Below, one piece after another: positions 26,574 through 40,604 of a DNA stretch of 64,000 nt. Location of the stretch: assembly GCF_004664715.2 (NCBI RefSeq), contig NC_051075.1, forward strand, positions 26,964,715 to 27,028,714, read 5' to 3'. This stretch comes from Peromyscus leucopus. Taxonomy: Eukaryota > Chordata > Mammalia > Rodentia > Cricetidae. Position numbers and translations under genes: made by a program. The notes under the pieces were generated by a model. It searched no databases and had not been told where the DNA came from. It saw only the letters and a list, made by a program, of their open reading frames with translations. Each line of letters opens with the position of its first letter. Within the stretch, counting starts at the first letter, position 1.

Positions 26574-27091
26574 CGGGGAGGGGGGCTTTGGTTTTCTATT
26601 TAATTACATGAAGTTTAATTTCTTGTAAGCGTTTATTACTTTTCAAACTGAGTGTAGTAATGCACACCTGTGACCCCAGCACAGGACCAGCAAGAGTTGA
26701 AGGCTATCTTCATCTACATAGGCAACGTGACATACATAAGACTCTGTCACAAATAATAATAATAATTTTAAAGTATTTCAAATAATAATTTAACAACTAC
26801 AAAGTTCAGGCCAGGTACAGGAACACCTATGGCTTCAGCTATCGGGGAGATTTCACTTAGAACAACAAATTCAAGATTAGCTTTGCTGAATAAAAAAATA
26901 AATGAGATAATATATTATTTTAAAATCATAAACCATGTACCAAGTTTTTGGTCAAAACTATATAGAATAAGCTAAATAGCATTCTACCCAAAACAGCACA
27001 CAAGTAATATGTGTATTTCTACTTGAGTGAATTTCTGTAAGTATAGTCATTTTTTTTTAATTATTTTTGTTCGTTTGGGTTTATTTCACTC

Positions 27092-27408
27092 TTTTGTTTT
27101 GTTTTTCAAGATAGGGTTCTTTCTCTGTGTAGCTTTGGAGCATGTCCTGGAACTGGCTCTGTAGACCAGGCTGGCCTAGAACTCACAGAGATCTGCCTGC
27201 CTCTTCCTCCCAAGTGCTGGGATTAAAGGCGTGCGTCACCACTGCCAGACTTCATTTCACTTTTTAACCACATATCTGTGTGGGTATGTGGAGGTGTAAA
27301 GCCTAGAACAGAGCATCAGATGCACTGGAGCTGCAATTACAGGCAGTTTTAAACAAACGGACACAGGTGCAAGAGCACCAAGTCTCCTTAACCACCCAGT
27401 CAGCCCAG
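27092..27408 (-). repeat. B1 (27092-27252) and degraded B2 (27262-27408)
   Basis: The B1 is near consensus (aagtgctgggattaaaggcg). The B2 keeps only patches. Confidence 0.7.
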
Positions 27409-27462
27409 CAGTTATAGTTAAATAATTTTTAAACTAATAATAATAATAATAATAATAATGAA

Positions 27463-27650
27463 GGGCTGAAGAAATGGTTCAGCAGTTGAGAGTGCTGACT
27501 GCTCTTCCAATGGACCCAGTTTCAATTCCCAGCACCCACATAGCAGCTCACAACTGTAACTACAGTTCTAGGGGACCCAACACCCTTACACAGACATACA
27601 TGCAAGCAAAACACCAATATACATAAAATAAAAAGAAAAAAATTATTTAA
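27463..27650 (+). repeat. B2 SINE preceded by (TAA)n
   Basis: Gaagggctgaagaaatggtt head; TAA units at 27438-27461. Confidence 0.75.
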
Positions 27651-27799
27651 AATAATAATAAGATAATGTTTATTAAAAAAATTACCTAAGCCTGGGATGA
27701 CTTTTCAGAAAATCAAAACCTAGCCAGGTTTGGCAAATGTAGTAACTAGTTCTAGTGAACCACAATTCTGTTCCTGTACCACATTCAGATATTTTTTAT

Positions 27800-28105
27800 T
27801 GGCCAGCCATAATGATGCAAACCTTTAATCTCGGCACTATAGAGGCAGTCAGAGGCAGCCTGCTCTACACAGGGAGCTGCAGGTCAGCCAGGGCTTTAGA
27901 GACAGGCACTGTCTCAAAAATATATTTATACTTTTAAATTTCCACACCTTTTTTGATCTTTATTGTTTTGAGATATGTCTCATAAAATCCAGGTGGACCT
28001 CGAACTCATAGACCAAGATGACCTTGAACCCCTGATCCTTCTGCTTCCATAAGCAAAGTTCTGTGATTACAGGCATGACCTAACCTGCCCAGCTCTCCAC
28101 AATAA
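27800..28105. repeat. Degraded B1 copies, plus then minus strand
   Basis: 27800-27918 plus-strand and 27950-28105 minus-strand B1 remnants. Confidence 0.5.
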
Positions 28106-28437
28106 AATCCACAAGCAACAAGGGTATGTTCATTCATAAACTCCTGGACACACAGCAGAATTTAGTATTCTATTAACCAAGTATATGTCAAGAGACCTCC
28201 AATTATAAATTGAAGCTGAAATGTTGTTCCTAACTGATCAAATCACACCATCCTACCAGTATCTGACTAATCATCAAATAATTCCAGTCAGAAATTACCT
28301 TCATCAAATTGATCTTAATGTTTCTTAACTGTGAAATGCTCAATTCGATTTGTCAGGCCCTTAACAGGATCTCCATTTTCATAATGATTCTGACGTAAGT
28401 CCTTGTCACTTACAGCTTTCTTAAATACCTACTCTTA

Positions 28438-28554
<117 letters not shown>

Positions 28555-28735
28555 TTACCAAATTATTGCCAAAAATAAGGTTTTAAACTCAAAATTGTTT
28601 CCTCATCATTTAAATTTCTGTCTGTATTTGTTGTTGTTTGTTTTTGAAACAGGGTCTTCTATGCAACCCTGGCTGTCCTGGAACTCACTATGTAGACCAG
28701 GCTGGTCTCATGTAATTATTAAAAAGATATTTTCA

Positions 28736-28912
28736 GGCTGGTGAGATGACTTAGTGGCTAAGTGCTCTTGCTTCTAACCCTGACTACCTGAGTTTGACCC
28801 CTGGAGTCCATATGGTATAAGGAGAGAACTAAATCCCTCAAGTTTCCTCTGACCTACACATGCTCAGCCTTGCACATGCACACCCACCCACACACAACCC
28901 ATACATGGAATG
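28736..28912 (+). repeat. B3-type SINE
   Basis: Caggctggtgagatgactta and tttcctctgacctacacatg. Sits between two coding exons. Confidence 0.6.
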
Positions 28913-28953
28913 AAAAGAAGGATTGTTGTGTTATAACCATTTTATCCTTTTTA

Positions 28954-29076
<123 letters not shown>

Positions 29077-29173
29077 TTAAGAAAAAACAGATTAGTTAGG
29101 CAATGTTTCAATTCAATTTTACAAAGACCTTAATTTAAATAAAATTAATTTCATTCAAAAACATGGAGTGAGG

Positions 29174-29350
29174 CCGGGCAGTGGTGGTGCACGCCTTTAA
29201 TCCCAGCACTGGGGAGGCAGAGGCAGGCAGATCTCTGTGAGTTCCAGGCCAGCCTGGGCTACCAAGTGAGTTCCAGGAAAAGTGCAAAGCTACACAAGAG
29301 AAACCCTGTCTCAAAAAACCAAAAAAAAAAAAAAAAAAAAAAAAAAAAAC
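29174..29350 (+). repeat. B1 SINE, near consensus
   Basis: Gccgggcagtggtggtgcac to a poly-A of about 28. Contains aaagctacacaagagaaacc, a cricetid-looking 3' half. The direct repeat catggagtga flanks it. Confidence 0.85.
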
Positions 29351-29596
29351 ATGGAGTGAAATTGATGATCAAAGTGATTTGCTTTTTATTCCTGGGGACA
29401 TGAGCCTGGGGCCTCACACATTAGACAAACATTTACCACTAAACTAAATTGTACCCCCATTTTGTTTTGAGACAGGATCTTGCTAAAACATCCAGGCTGA
29501 CCTAGAACCCACAACCCCTCAAGTCTTTAGAATTGTAGGCTTCTACTACCACACCCAGCTGAAAATACTACTTAAGTAGCAATTATAAAGATTAAA

Positions 29597-30010
29597 GGGC
29601 CAGCAAGATGGCTCACTGGGTCAAAGTGCTTGCCAAGAAAGCCTAACAACCTCAGTTCAATATCCAGAGCCATGTTAGGAGGAGACACTAACTTCCAAAA
29701 GTTGTCCTCTGACCTCCATAGCACCACCCATGCATGCACACAAACACATATACATGTACACACAAACACAAATTATTTGTTTTAATTACACAGACAAGAA
29801 AACAAAGAGAGCTATTTCTAGAGAAAGTGTTTGGAACAACTACTTTAAAGCAGAGCCTTCCTGGGTACGCACGGTAGTACATTCTTGCAATCCCAACACT
29901 TGGGAGGCAGGTGCAGGAGGACTGTATGCAGCACTTTAGAAGCTAGTCTAGTCACATAACAAGTTCCAGGCCAGCCGGGGCTACACAGTGAGACTGTCTC
30001 ACAAAACACA
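29597..30010 (+). repeat. B3-type SINE then B1 SINE
   Basis: 29597-29780 has gccagcaagatggctcactg and gttgtcctctgacctccata. 29862-30010 is B1 (gcaatcccaacacttgggag). Confidence 0.65.
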
Positions 30011-30659
30011 AATCGACAACAATAACGAAAATAATAACAAAGAAAACCAAAGGAAATCGATCCTTCAAACTTGAAGAGCAGCCTGAAGGAAAGGAAGCCA
30101 ATGACTGGAGAACAGAGGCAGAATGCTATATAAAGAATTAACAAACACTTGCAAAGTGCCAGGCTGTAAGTTTAGTTGGTATGCTCAAGGCTCAGACAGA
30201 GAAAAGATGGGAAGATGTGACATCGATAGGAAAGACTGGGTAAGCCTATAATCCCAGCATCAGCAAACACCAAGCAAAAGTCAGAGAATCCACAGTGCTC
30301 TGGAGGTAGAACTGACTGCATCCACTAACAAACTAGATGGGAGGAAAGGCAGAAGAAAGAGAAATTTAAAAAATGTTTCCTGAGATCTTGCCTTAGGAAT
30401 AATAGCACCTTTTGAATACCACACCAACTCATTTATGACTTTTCCAAGTCATAAGATAGGTTCATACACAGCCAATACCATTAGTAGGATATAATACTTT
30501 TTATAATGACATTTGTATCTGGTCTCTTCACTTTACTAATTCATTATAACTAGAATGCTAAAGCTCTTGGGATTCCTAGACTACAACTATAAATAGAAAA
30601 AGCAGAATTCTTTACATAAATGAATAAGAAACAATTTATTTTCCTTTTCTTTTTGTTGA

Positions 30660-30857
30660 GATGATCTCATGTAGCCCAGCTTGGCTTTGAATCTGCTATG
30701 CAGCTGAAAATAACTTGAATTTCTGATTGCCCTGCCTCCACTCCCTGAGTGCTGAGATCTCAGGTGTGTGCTGGTTTATGTGAAGCAGGGGACTGACCCC
30801 AGGACTTTGTGTGTGCTAGGTAAGTACTTTACCAACTGAGCTAACCCCTCAGCACAA
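30660..30857 (-). repeat. B4 SINE (B1-ID fusion)
   Basis: A reverse-complement B1 part is joined to an ID part (accaactgagctaacccctc). It lies 55 bp from the start-codon exon donor. Confidence 0.55.
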
Positions 30858-30910
30858 ATTACAGTTCTGAACTATATTACTACAGTACTTCCTCCCATGT
30901 ATTTTGATTA

Positions 30911-31157
<247 letters not shown>

Positions 31158-31329
31158 CTGAAACATAAATTAAAAGATAAAAATCTAGAAGCATCATAAG
31201 AAACTCAAAGTAAATATGTTTTTCTACCTTCAGCAAAATTAACACATTAAAAATTATGACCAAATTAAAATATAGTAACTCCACTCATAATCATAATGGC
31301 TCTACAAAGCCTAATGCTCAGAGGCTTAG

Positions 31330-32045
31330 TAAGAGGAAAGGATTGTAGAGGAAAGGGGCTGACTAAAGAAACCCACCCTGACCCTGGAGCCCAGAACTGT
31401 GTTTTAAAAAACACAGCCTAGATCTGAGACACGAGCCAGAGAAAGAAACACTTTATCCCTGAACCCAGAACCAAAGAAACATGCCCTGACTCGGAAACCA
31501 GTGCCAAAGAAGCTCTCTTTGTCCTTGGAATCAGAGAAAGTGAAAGAAATATGCCCTAGCCTTAGAGACAGAAAGCTAAGAAAGGCCAGTGAAAGAAACA
31601 GTTTGGCTCTGAGGTCAGAGCCATCTCTGCCCCTGACCAACTGACCAGTGAAGCAGACTCTGCCTCTGACCAACTGACTGACCAGTGAAATGAACTCTGC
31701 CCCTGACCAACTGACCAGAGAAACCAACCAATCACAGAGCAGGAAACCAACCAATCCCTAAGCACTCTGACCCTGGAACCCAGAACCAGGGAAAGAAACA
31801 CAGCCTGGATCTGGGACCTGAGTCAGAGAAAGAAACACTTTATCCCTGAACCCAGAACCAAAGAAACATGCCCTGACTCTGCAACCATGTCAAAGAAACA
31901 CTCTTTTGCCAGAGTCCAGTTCTTCCCAGACTGGCTCTGACCGGAAGTGGCAGCCCCTTGTCTCATGACATTCCATAAATATACATAATAAAATGAGAAA
32001 GAAGAAAAGGCAATGCCCACTGGCTTTTTTGTATCTACTACCCTA
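31330..32045 (+). repeat. Internally repeated block, possibly an LTR
   Basis: A 56-bp perfect direct repeat (31437-31492 and 31824-31879) sits within about 145-bp similar copies (31378-31521, 31767-31909). Between them are three tgaccaactgacc-type units (31626-31721). An aataaaatgag near 31987 would fit an LTR polyadenylation signal, but no ends were found. Confidence 0.65.
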
Positions 32046-32949
32046 TTGCACCTGGAGAAGCATCAAAATGTCACAAAAGCGACCAAAACTCTTATTTTAG
32101 GTTCTCTGTCAGCCACCGTGTGGTTTAGCTGAAATGAGAGGCTCCTGACAATCGAGGGCAACCAGAAGGAAGTGGATGCAGGGCACACTTCCACACTGCT
32201 GCAGAGGTGATTTCTCTCCTTTAGGATTGAGATGCACTGGGAACTCAATCTCCAGAATCAGTTTCTTTAACTCATGGGTAGAAACTTAGGGAAAAAAAAT
32301 TCCCAAATTTCCAATATCCCTTAAAGACAAATTTCGTGGACTGTCTCTGCAATTCAGAATTCCCAAAGCACCAGTGACTCTCCAGAAATGTGTTCCATAC
32401 CTTAGTCATGGGTAATGGTATTTGCAACAAATGAAATACAGTAACAGTGATTTCACAGAGCAAACCTTCAGCTTCTTTCTCCCCTGTGGACACACCCAGG
32501 GTTCACGGGGTTGCCAGGCATCCAAACAGGTTAGGTATCACCTCAACGTGCTTGCTTTCCAGAACTCTGTGACATGCACACTGCCTGCTGGGCGTCTAGA
32601 AGGAGATGAGTCATAGCACAATGAGACAATTCCTGGTGTCTACACATTCTGTCAAAGTGAGCAATGCAAAGTGTTTGTCAGTGCTGTTTCTCTAACACCA
32701 AAAGAAAAAACAAGATTTTGAAATCTGCTTTTGGTCCAGAACACTCGACTACCACTCCTTGCATAATAACCAAGGACAATTTCATATCAACACTGCCTCA
32801 TGTCATTTGAAGGAAATCATTGAGAGAAACGTGGCTTAGTGACCTTGACCCTTCATGCTTCCAAAATTAATATTTTATATTTAAAAGATAGTCTGGAGAT
32901 CTTCATCTCAGTCACTACCCATTCCTAGTTGAAGAATGAACTGATAGGT
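32046..32949. other. No feature recognised
   Basis: Moderate GC, no exon, no CpG island. A TGAGTCA (AP-1-like) site at 32607 is isolated. Confidence 0.4.
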
Positions 32950-33322
32950 GTGGTAGTTTAAATGAAAATGGTCCCCATAGGTACATTTATTTTCAGGCTT
33001 AGTCCCCAGTTGATGAACTACTTGGAGAAGATTAGGAGGTGTGGCCTTGTCAGAGAAGGTGTGTCAATGGGGGTGGGCTTTGAGGTTTCAAAAGCCCAAG
33101 CCAGGCCCAGTGTCACTCTCTCTGCCTGCTTCCCGCTAATCAGAATAGCTCTCAGCTACTTCTCCAGCACCATGTCTGCCTATGTACCACCATGCTTCCT
33201 GCCATGATGATAATGGACTGACCATCTGAAACTGTATGCCAGCCCTCAATTCGATGCTTTCTTTTATAAGAGTTGCCCTGGTCATGGTGTCTATTCACAG
33301 CAAGTGAACAGTGACTAAGACA
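32950..33322 (+). mobile_element. MaLR-type LTR
   Basis: Tgtggtagtttaaatgaaaa to agtgactaagaca, with ggtgtggccttgtcagagaa. Confidence 0.7.
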
Positions 33323-34179
33323 CTATCTAAATGCATAGTTTGGACATATGTTCATACACATGGAATCACCACCATAATCTCTCATCATGATATAGGAAAA
33401 TTTGAGGATGTCTTTGAGAGGGATGAAGTTTTTCAATATTCGGGTGGGCTTTAACTCAGGAGTTAGGGTGCCGTGTGCTCAGGTCACACAAAATTTCTTC
33501 TGAGTCTGTGGCTTTGGGGTGTCTTGAGAATTCAAAGAAGGAAATTCACAGACAGAGAAGATGAGTATTAAAGAGATTTTTTTGATCCATAAGTGAGAGC
33601 TTAAGAGGGGAAGAGATACTTTAGATTTACAGCAAGAGGGGTCCCCAGAGCTTGGGTACCATCAAAGTGCTGTTCTCAGAACCTTTTAAAGGACTTATGG
33701 CAGAAACTGGGGTGAGGCTTGGGAAAGGGAATGAACTGGTTAGTCCATTGGCCCAACTCTGCGGTGTCCAGGTGCCTTCTCTAGGATTCAGTCCTCACCT
33801 ATAACGTCCAGGCAAAGGTAAGAGATAATGAGCAACCAGGAATCAGAAGACTCTTTGGCATCCCTGGCCTCCAGCAAGAGCTTTACTGAACATGCTGGTT
33901 TTGACTGGGAAGGGGTCGATCCCTGTCCTTGCTCCTGGCTTAGTCACTCATTTCTCTTCGTATTGCTTCTTCCTGAGCTTCCACGGTTCTCCTTTCCCAA
34001 ACCTAAGCAACTATTGTTCTGCCTTCTGTCATGTGAGCGGAGTTTACATTTTTACAAATTTTATCTCTGTGGGATAGTTTGTAGCTTGTTTCTCTCACAC
34101 AGCATAGTTATGTCAAGGTTCATCCATATTGTTATGCCATAGTATTTTATTTCTCAGTTGTATTCCACTGCATAATCCC
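33323..34179. other. Unassigned stretch, possibly ERV-derived
   Basis: No gene seen. Two overlapping short frames (33828-34142) have no recognisable content. Confidence 0.3.
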
Positions 34180-34256
34180 ACCTCTGCACTGGGAATCAAA
34201 TCCAGGACCTCCAACATGCTGAGCAAGCACTCTACTACTGACATACATCCCCAGTA
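34180..34256 (-). repeat. ID SINE
   Basis: Reverse complement with gagcaagcactctactactg. Confidence 0.55.
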
Positions 34257-34279
34257 TAAGCTATGACACAATGTCTTTA

Positions 34280-35320
34280 TCTAATCACCTCTTAATGAAT
34301 ATCTGAGTTATTTCTAGTTTGGGGTATTACAAAGAAGGTTGTTAAGATCATTGATGTACATATTGGTGTTTATACATAAGCATTTTATTCTCTTGAATAA
34401 ATAGATACATAGATGCAAAGTGGTATAGGCAATGTGTAAAATTATGTTTAACATTTACACAAACTACAAAGCTATTTTCCAAAGTGGTTATTGATGGGAA
34501 TATCTTTCTGTATGTTGTGAATATATGTTGCTTCTGACTGGTTGATAAATAAAGCTGTTTGGCCTATGGCAAGGTAGCTTAGAGGCAGGCAGGAAATCCA
34601 GATAGACAGGAAGAGAAAAAAGAGCAGAGGAGACACTTCCAGCCGCCGCCATTAGAAGCAACATGTAAAAGTACCGGTAAGCCACAAGCCATGTGGCAAA
34701 GTATAGATTTATAGAAATGGGTTAAATTAAGATATAAGAACTAGATATCAAGAGGCTTGCCATGGCCATAGTTTAAAAATAATATTAGCCTCTGTGTGTT
34801 TACTTGGGTCTGAGCGTCCGTGGACTGGGGGACACAGGAAAATTCCAGCTACAGTTTACATTCCCATTATACATGTGAGAATTTTAGTGCCTCCAAATCT
34901 TAGCCAACTCTTGATAGTATCTTTTACACTTTAGGCATTCTAAAGGTGTGTAGTAATATCTCCTTGTAGTTTTAATTTGCAGGTCTTCAATTATTAATGA
35001 TATTGAGCATATTTTCAGGTGTTTATATGCTACCTCCATGTGTTTGTGATTATGTCTCTGTAAAATCTTTGGCCTATTTCTAAGTTGAACTGTTCATTCT
35101 TCATCAAGTGTATGCTCTAGAAATATTTTCTTCCAGCATATGGTTTATATTTTCATTCTCTTATATTATCTTTTGAAGAATAAAAGTTTTTCATTTTGAG
35201 GAAGTCCAATTTTAAAAGTTTTTGTTTTGTTGTTTCACATTTGTTAAGACTTTATTAATTTTATATTTGTATTAAATATATGATCCATCTTAAATTAATG
35301 TTCATATATGGAACAGATAG
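34280..35320 (-). mobile_element. Old L1 ORF2 3' part, split by an LTR
   Basis: Tttccaaagtggtta before and tttacattcccattatacat after the LTR, then ggtgtgtagtaatatctcc and aggaagtccaattttaaaag, are antisense old-L1 text. Confidence 0.65.
34494..34855 (+). mobile_element. LTR, GATTGGCC family, inserted in old L1
   Basis: Shares gataaataaagc, ccagccgccgcc and accggtaagccacaagcca with the other copies; ends ccagctaca. Confidence 0.7.
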
Positions 35321-35365
35321 TGATCAAAGTATCTTGAGTTTAGATGACTGATATATAAATGATAG

Positions 35366-35414
<49 letters not shown>
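35366..35414 (+). repeat. (GATA)n microsatellite
   Basis: About 12 GATA units. Confidence 0.95.
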
Positions 35415-35639
35415 GATAGATAGCCAGCCATATCTAATTTGACTAAAGCCCACTCAATTGGAGAGAACTTGTGTGTGATAAACCAAGCCAAGAACCTATC
35501 ATGGCTGGAGAGGTCATAGGCCCTAGAAGAGAACCTACTACTGCCATATTGCCAAAGTGATACAGCTTCCAACCATCTTCTAAATAGTTATTCTTGTATG
35601 TACTAGTTAAGTGCAGCTCTCACATCTCCTCAAAGAAGC

Positions 35640-36000
35640 TTATTTTTGCAGCAGATAGAGACCATGAGAGAGACACACAACTGATCAAAATGCAGAGATC
35701 ATGAGGTGCCCATCCACAAAAGGGAACTCTACAACAAGCCCCCTAACCTAAGGCTCAGAGAGCAGTGCGGAAAGTGGGGAATATTTCAGAAGCCTGAGGA
35801 ACAGGTGACTGCTGCATGATAGTTTCTTCTGGAAAGAACAGGGATGTCGTGTCCATGAACTCTCAAGAGTATTGTTGCCAGTATAAGACCTGCAAAGACA
35901 GCACCAATTGTCATGCCAACATGGATGGAGGAAAAGTGCTGAGAGCAGAAAAAACAGTCTCCTCCCTTCCCCCAGGGACAATACCCCAATCTTAGGCAAC
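35640..36000 (+). mobile_element. L1 3' UTR fragment
   Basis: Ctgatcaaaatgcagagatc and cctaaggctcagagagc resemble the 16540 element. Confidence 0.5.
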
Positions 36001-36089
36001 ATTAACTGGACACAGTGGATTGTACATATATACTTAGATGTGTACAAAGATATATAGATACCATAAAAACATATATAGAAGAGGTCATT

Positions 36090-36676
36090 GGGGCTGGAAG
36101 GGTGGTACAGAGGTTATGAGCACTGATGGTCTTGCAGAGGGCCCAAGTGTAATTCCCAGCACACACCTGGTGGCTCACAACTATCTGTATCTCCAGTCCC
36201 AGAGGATCTGGTACCCTCTTATGACCTCTATGGGCACTGCCTGCTGTGGTACATAGACATACATGTAAGTAAAACACACACATAAAATAAAAGTATTTTT
36301 TAAAGGAGGTTGTGGTAGTTTGAATGTAATTGCTCCCCCATAAACTCATAGGGAATGGCACTATTGAGGTGTGGCTTTGTTAGAGCAGGTCTGACCTTGT
36401 TGGAGGAAGTATGTCACTTTAGGGTGTGGGTTTTGAGGTCTTCTATGCTCAAGCTATACCCAATGTCTCAGTTCACTTCCTGTTGCCTGCAGATCAAGAT
36501 GTAGGATTCTCAGTTCCTTTTCCAGTACCATGTCTGCCTGCATGTCATCATCCCCTACCATGATGATAATGGATTAAACCTCTGAAACTGTAAGCCACCC
36601 CATTAAGTGTTTTTCTTTATAAGAGTTGCTGTAGTCATAGTGACTCTTCACAGCAATAGAAACCCTCACTAAGACA
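36090..36676 (+). repeat. B2 SINE (36090-36300) then MaLR LTR (36310-36676)
   Basis: B2 head ggctggaagggtggtacaga. The MaLR begins tgtggtagtttgaatgtaat and ends accctcactaagacag. Confidence 0.7.
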
Positions 36677-36978
36677 GAGGTCATTAGTTCAAGAGAGGAT
36701 GGTTGGGTGAACATGGGAGGAATTAGAGAGGAAGAAGGAACTGTAAAAGATGCAAATACAGCATACTCATGTATCAAAAAATAGTGATTGCATAAATGTG
36801 GATATACTTCTGACCTCTATTCTATTTCATTCATTTATTCTTTATTAGTGTATATTGGTAGACTAAAATAATGGATTTTTATAAGATCTTCAAGCATGCA
36901 TATAATGTACTTTAGCCATATCCATCCTACCCATTACACTCTGCTGTCCCCTTGCCCTGCCCATTTCCCAAATAGGCC

Positions 36979-37578
<600 letters not shown>

Positions 37579-37739
37579 TCCCTCATCTGCTTTTGTATCT
37601 TCTTTTGAAATCTAGATTCTGTATATGAGAGAAAATATTTATCTTTCTGACAACAATGATTGGATCAAATTTGCTTAATATAGCTCTTTAGTTCTATGCA
37701 TTTTCCTGCAAATAAAATAATTGTATGCTTCCTTACAAC

Positions 37740-38117
37740 TGAATAAAATTCAATTGTGGTTCATTGCTCTTTGTTTCCTGCCTGGGAATATAATGTAACC
37801 AGCCTTCTCACATTTCTACTGGCATGCTTCTCAGCCATGGTGGACTGTATCCCTTCTGTATGTATTTCATCTATATGGATGTTTTGTCTGCATATATGCA
37901 CACAAGAAAAGGGCATCAGATCCCATGGGACTACAGCTATAAATGGTTGTGAGCCACCATGAACTCAGGACCTCTGGAAGAGCAGCCAGTGCTCCTGACA
38001 TCTGAGTCATCTCTCTAGTCCCTGTATCTTGAACAGTGAGCTATAATGAACCCTCTTCCTCAAAGTTGCTTCTGTCAAGCACTTTTGTCACAGCCTTGAA
38101 GAAGTAACTAATACAGG
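37740..38117 (+). mobile_element. MaLR (ORR1-like) carrying an inserted B2
   Basis: Catggtggactgtatccctt before and aagaagtaactaatacagga after. A minus-strand B2 lies at 37862-38022. Confidence 0.6.
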
Positions 38118-39230
38118 ATTATTACAGAATTATAGGGCTACCATTAGCATATATCTAACTTAGCAAACACCTAAAGATTTCTTAACACTTAGAAGAGATT
38201 TAACATTTTCTAACAAGACAGAATAATTTTCTACTTCTTACTCTTAATTATCATCACTATCTCTATTAGAAAGATTCTCTTAACTAGACAGGAAGTACAC
38301 AAATAATTTCTAAAGTTCAGAGCTTTTTTGGTCAGCTTTGATAGTTCTGAGAGCTCTTTTGAAAGAAAAATCTATTTCTTTAGTGGATTTCTTAACTCTG
38401 GGATTTAGTGAGTTCTGTTGCTAAACAGTAAGTACGATATGCATTCCAGATATTCTATAAAAACTCTATTAAGAGCTATTTCAGTTTACAACAAACCCAA
38501 AAGAAAGAAAGGGGGGGAACCTTGTAAGGAATATTCTGTTTCTGAATTGTTTAGCTAGTCATTCCATAACAGGTCAATTTCCCAACAGGAGAAGATAGTT
38601 GTCTATATTGGAGTCGGGTTCCAGACCTGCAGCTTTCAGCAGGTCTGAAAACACTGCTGAAACTTAGTTACGATTGTCTCAAACTCCTCAGCAGTCTGGA
38701 AGCCTCTTTATTCTCCTACTATCCCCAGACTGCAAAATGGAACCTTAATATCAAGAGCTTTATTTTAGCTGCTTTTCACACTCACAGTTTTTTATTAGCC
38801 CAATATTTCTTAGCAAGATTCAAGAACATAGATGTTCTTTCATGAAACATATCCTTCATTAGCTTACTTTGAGGAAGAGCATTTTCATGATTTAGTATTT
38901 TCACTTCATTAGCTTTAACTCCTGATGTAATTGTTGTTAGCAGCTTTGATATTTAGCATTGATTTCTTATAAGGAACTTTCAGATGAAGCAACTCTATTT
39001 TTTAAGACAGCTAGATTTTCTGAAGTTTGTTCCCATCTATAAAGCAGTCATTTATTTTTGAATGCCTGTTTCCTTGTCTCCTTATTAGATTTGCAAAGGA
39101 ATCACTCATTGTAGGCTGTTTGTTCAAAAGTTAAGGAACTTTTTTAATTTCCCATATGTTTCTTCTAAAACAATGTTCAATGTATGAACTGCTTTCCCTT
39201 GCTTTCTTAAGGATTTTAAAATGGCTTTTT

Positions 39231-39240
39231 AAAAAAAGAT

Positions 39241-39283
<43 letters not shown>

Positions 39284-39418
39284 TTATGTATACAGCATGT
39301 ATGACTGCAGGCCAGAAGAGGGCACCAGATCTCATTACAGGTGGTTGCTGGGAATTGAACTCAGGACCCTCCGGAAGAGCAGTCAGTGCTCTTAACCTCT
39401 GAGCCATCTCTCCAGCCC
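39231..39418 (-). repeat. Young B2 SINE with 14-bp target duplication
   Basis: Taaaatggcttttt at 39217-39230 and 39419-39432. The tail is (TTTA)n. Confidence 0.9.
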
Positions 39419-40446
39419 TAAAATGGCTTTTTGACAGTTTCTAGTTAGAGGCTGTCCCTTTACCCAAATTCATCACTTCAGGATGAGGGTAAAATTCCTG
39501 TTGAACTACCACAAAGCTCTTAGCAAAAATTCTTGCACAGCTATTAGGAAAATAAGGTATTCTTTTAAAGGCTGTATTTTAAGTTTACTATGAACATATT
39601 TTCGAGCTAGAAAGTTTTTCAAGGCAATGTCACCATGTTTGGTGGAAAAACTACCTTTCCCAGAATGCACTTCTCTTATAACAGTCCATTGTTACAAGCT
39701 AGCTTTTGTACTTCGTTTCCCTATAGTTCCTTTTGGGTATGAAAGTCAACTTCTAGTTCTCTTTTACCGGGCTTACATTCAAAGTTCTTGCCTGGGAGGT
39801 TTGAACCAAGCATTTTATGTTTTCAGTTATGGAACATTGGGAGATCTCTGTTCTGAGCTAGCTTCAACAGGTGTCTCTCCATCTGACACTGGCCCAGGAT
39901 CAGAAGGTACCTGCCTCATTAGCATACATTGAAGCATCCTTTTACCAACTTTCCTCAGGGCTTGTGTTTGCCTTAGCCAGTCAGTGAAAAACAAAAGCAT
40001 TTACAACAGAGCTTTCCCACAGATTCTTTAGAGAGTCCTTTACTGATAGATGTTTATCTCATTTTGCTTGTTCCTTCCCCCCAACACACACACACCAGGT
40101 GCAGAGCTTCAGATACCTCAGGCTGTGGCTCAGTTCCTCTGCTAGCTGCCTCTGGAGATAGGGGCTCCCCCCCCCCCGCCCCCGAATCTGCCTCAAACTG
40201 TAGCAGCTTTCCTCAGGTGATGCATTTTCTGGGGAGGAATCAGTCCTTTCTCCGTTTCTTCTTCAGAGAGTCTTTCTCCCTGACAGTTCCCAGTTTGGTC
40301 TCAGTTTATTCCCTCTGCACCAGAAACAGTTTCCAACACTGCAGTGGCAGCTTTCCCTGCTACTGAAGGTAGGGATTTTAGTCCATCTCTATTTTCAGGG
40401 TCTGTGTGGTTTGCATACAGACTGAAAATCAAGCTTTTGCTTTTTT

Positions 40447-40604
40447 TTTTTTTTTTTGGTTTTTCGAGACAGGGTTTCTCTGTGTAGCTTTGCGCCTTTC
40501 CTGGGACTCACTTGGTAGCCCAGGCTGGCCTCGAACTCACAGAGATCCGCCTGCCTCTGCCTCCCGAGTACTGGGATTAAAGGTGTGCGCCACCACCGCC
40601 CGGC
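40447..40604 (-). repeat. Young B1 SINE with 15-bp target duplication
   Basis: Agcttttgctttttt at 40432-40446 and 40605-40619. Contains tgtagctttgcgcctttcct, the cricetid-looking B1 3' half. Confidence 0.9.

Noticed and set aside
26142..26574. Overlapping frames full of Cys-Val on the minus strand
   Set aside because: Translation of the CA repeat and adjacent SINE.
31404..31801. Minus-strand frames of 116 and 79 codons with repeated SVGQGQ-like segments
   Set aside because: Produced by the repeated block at 31330-32045; no known protein.
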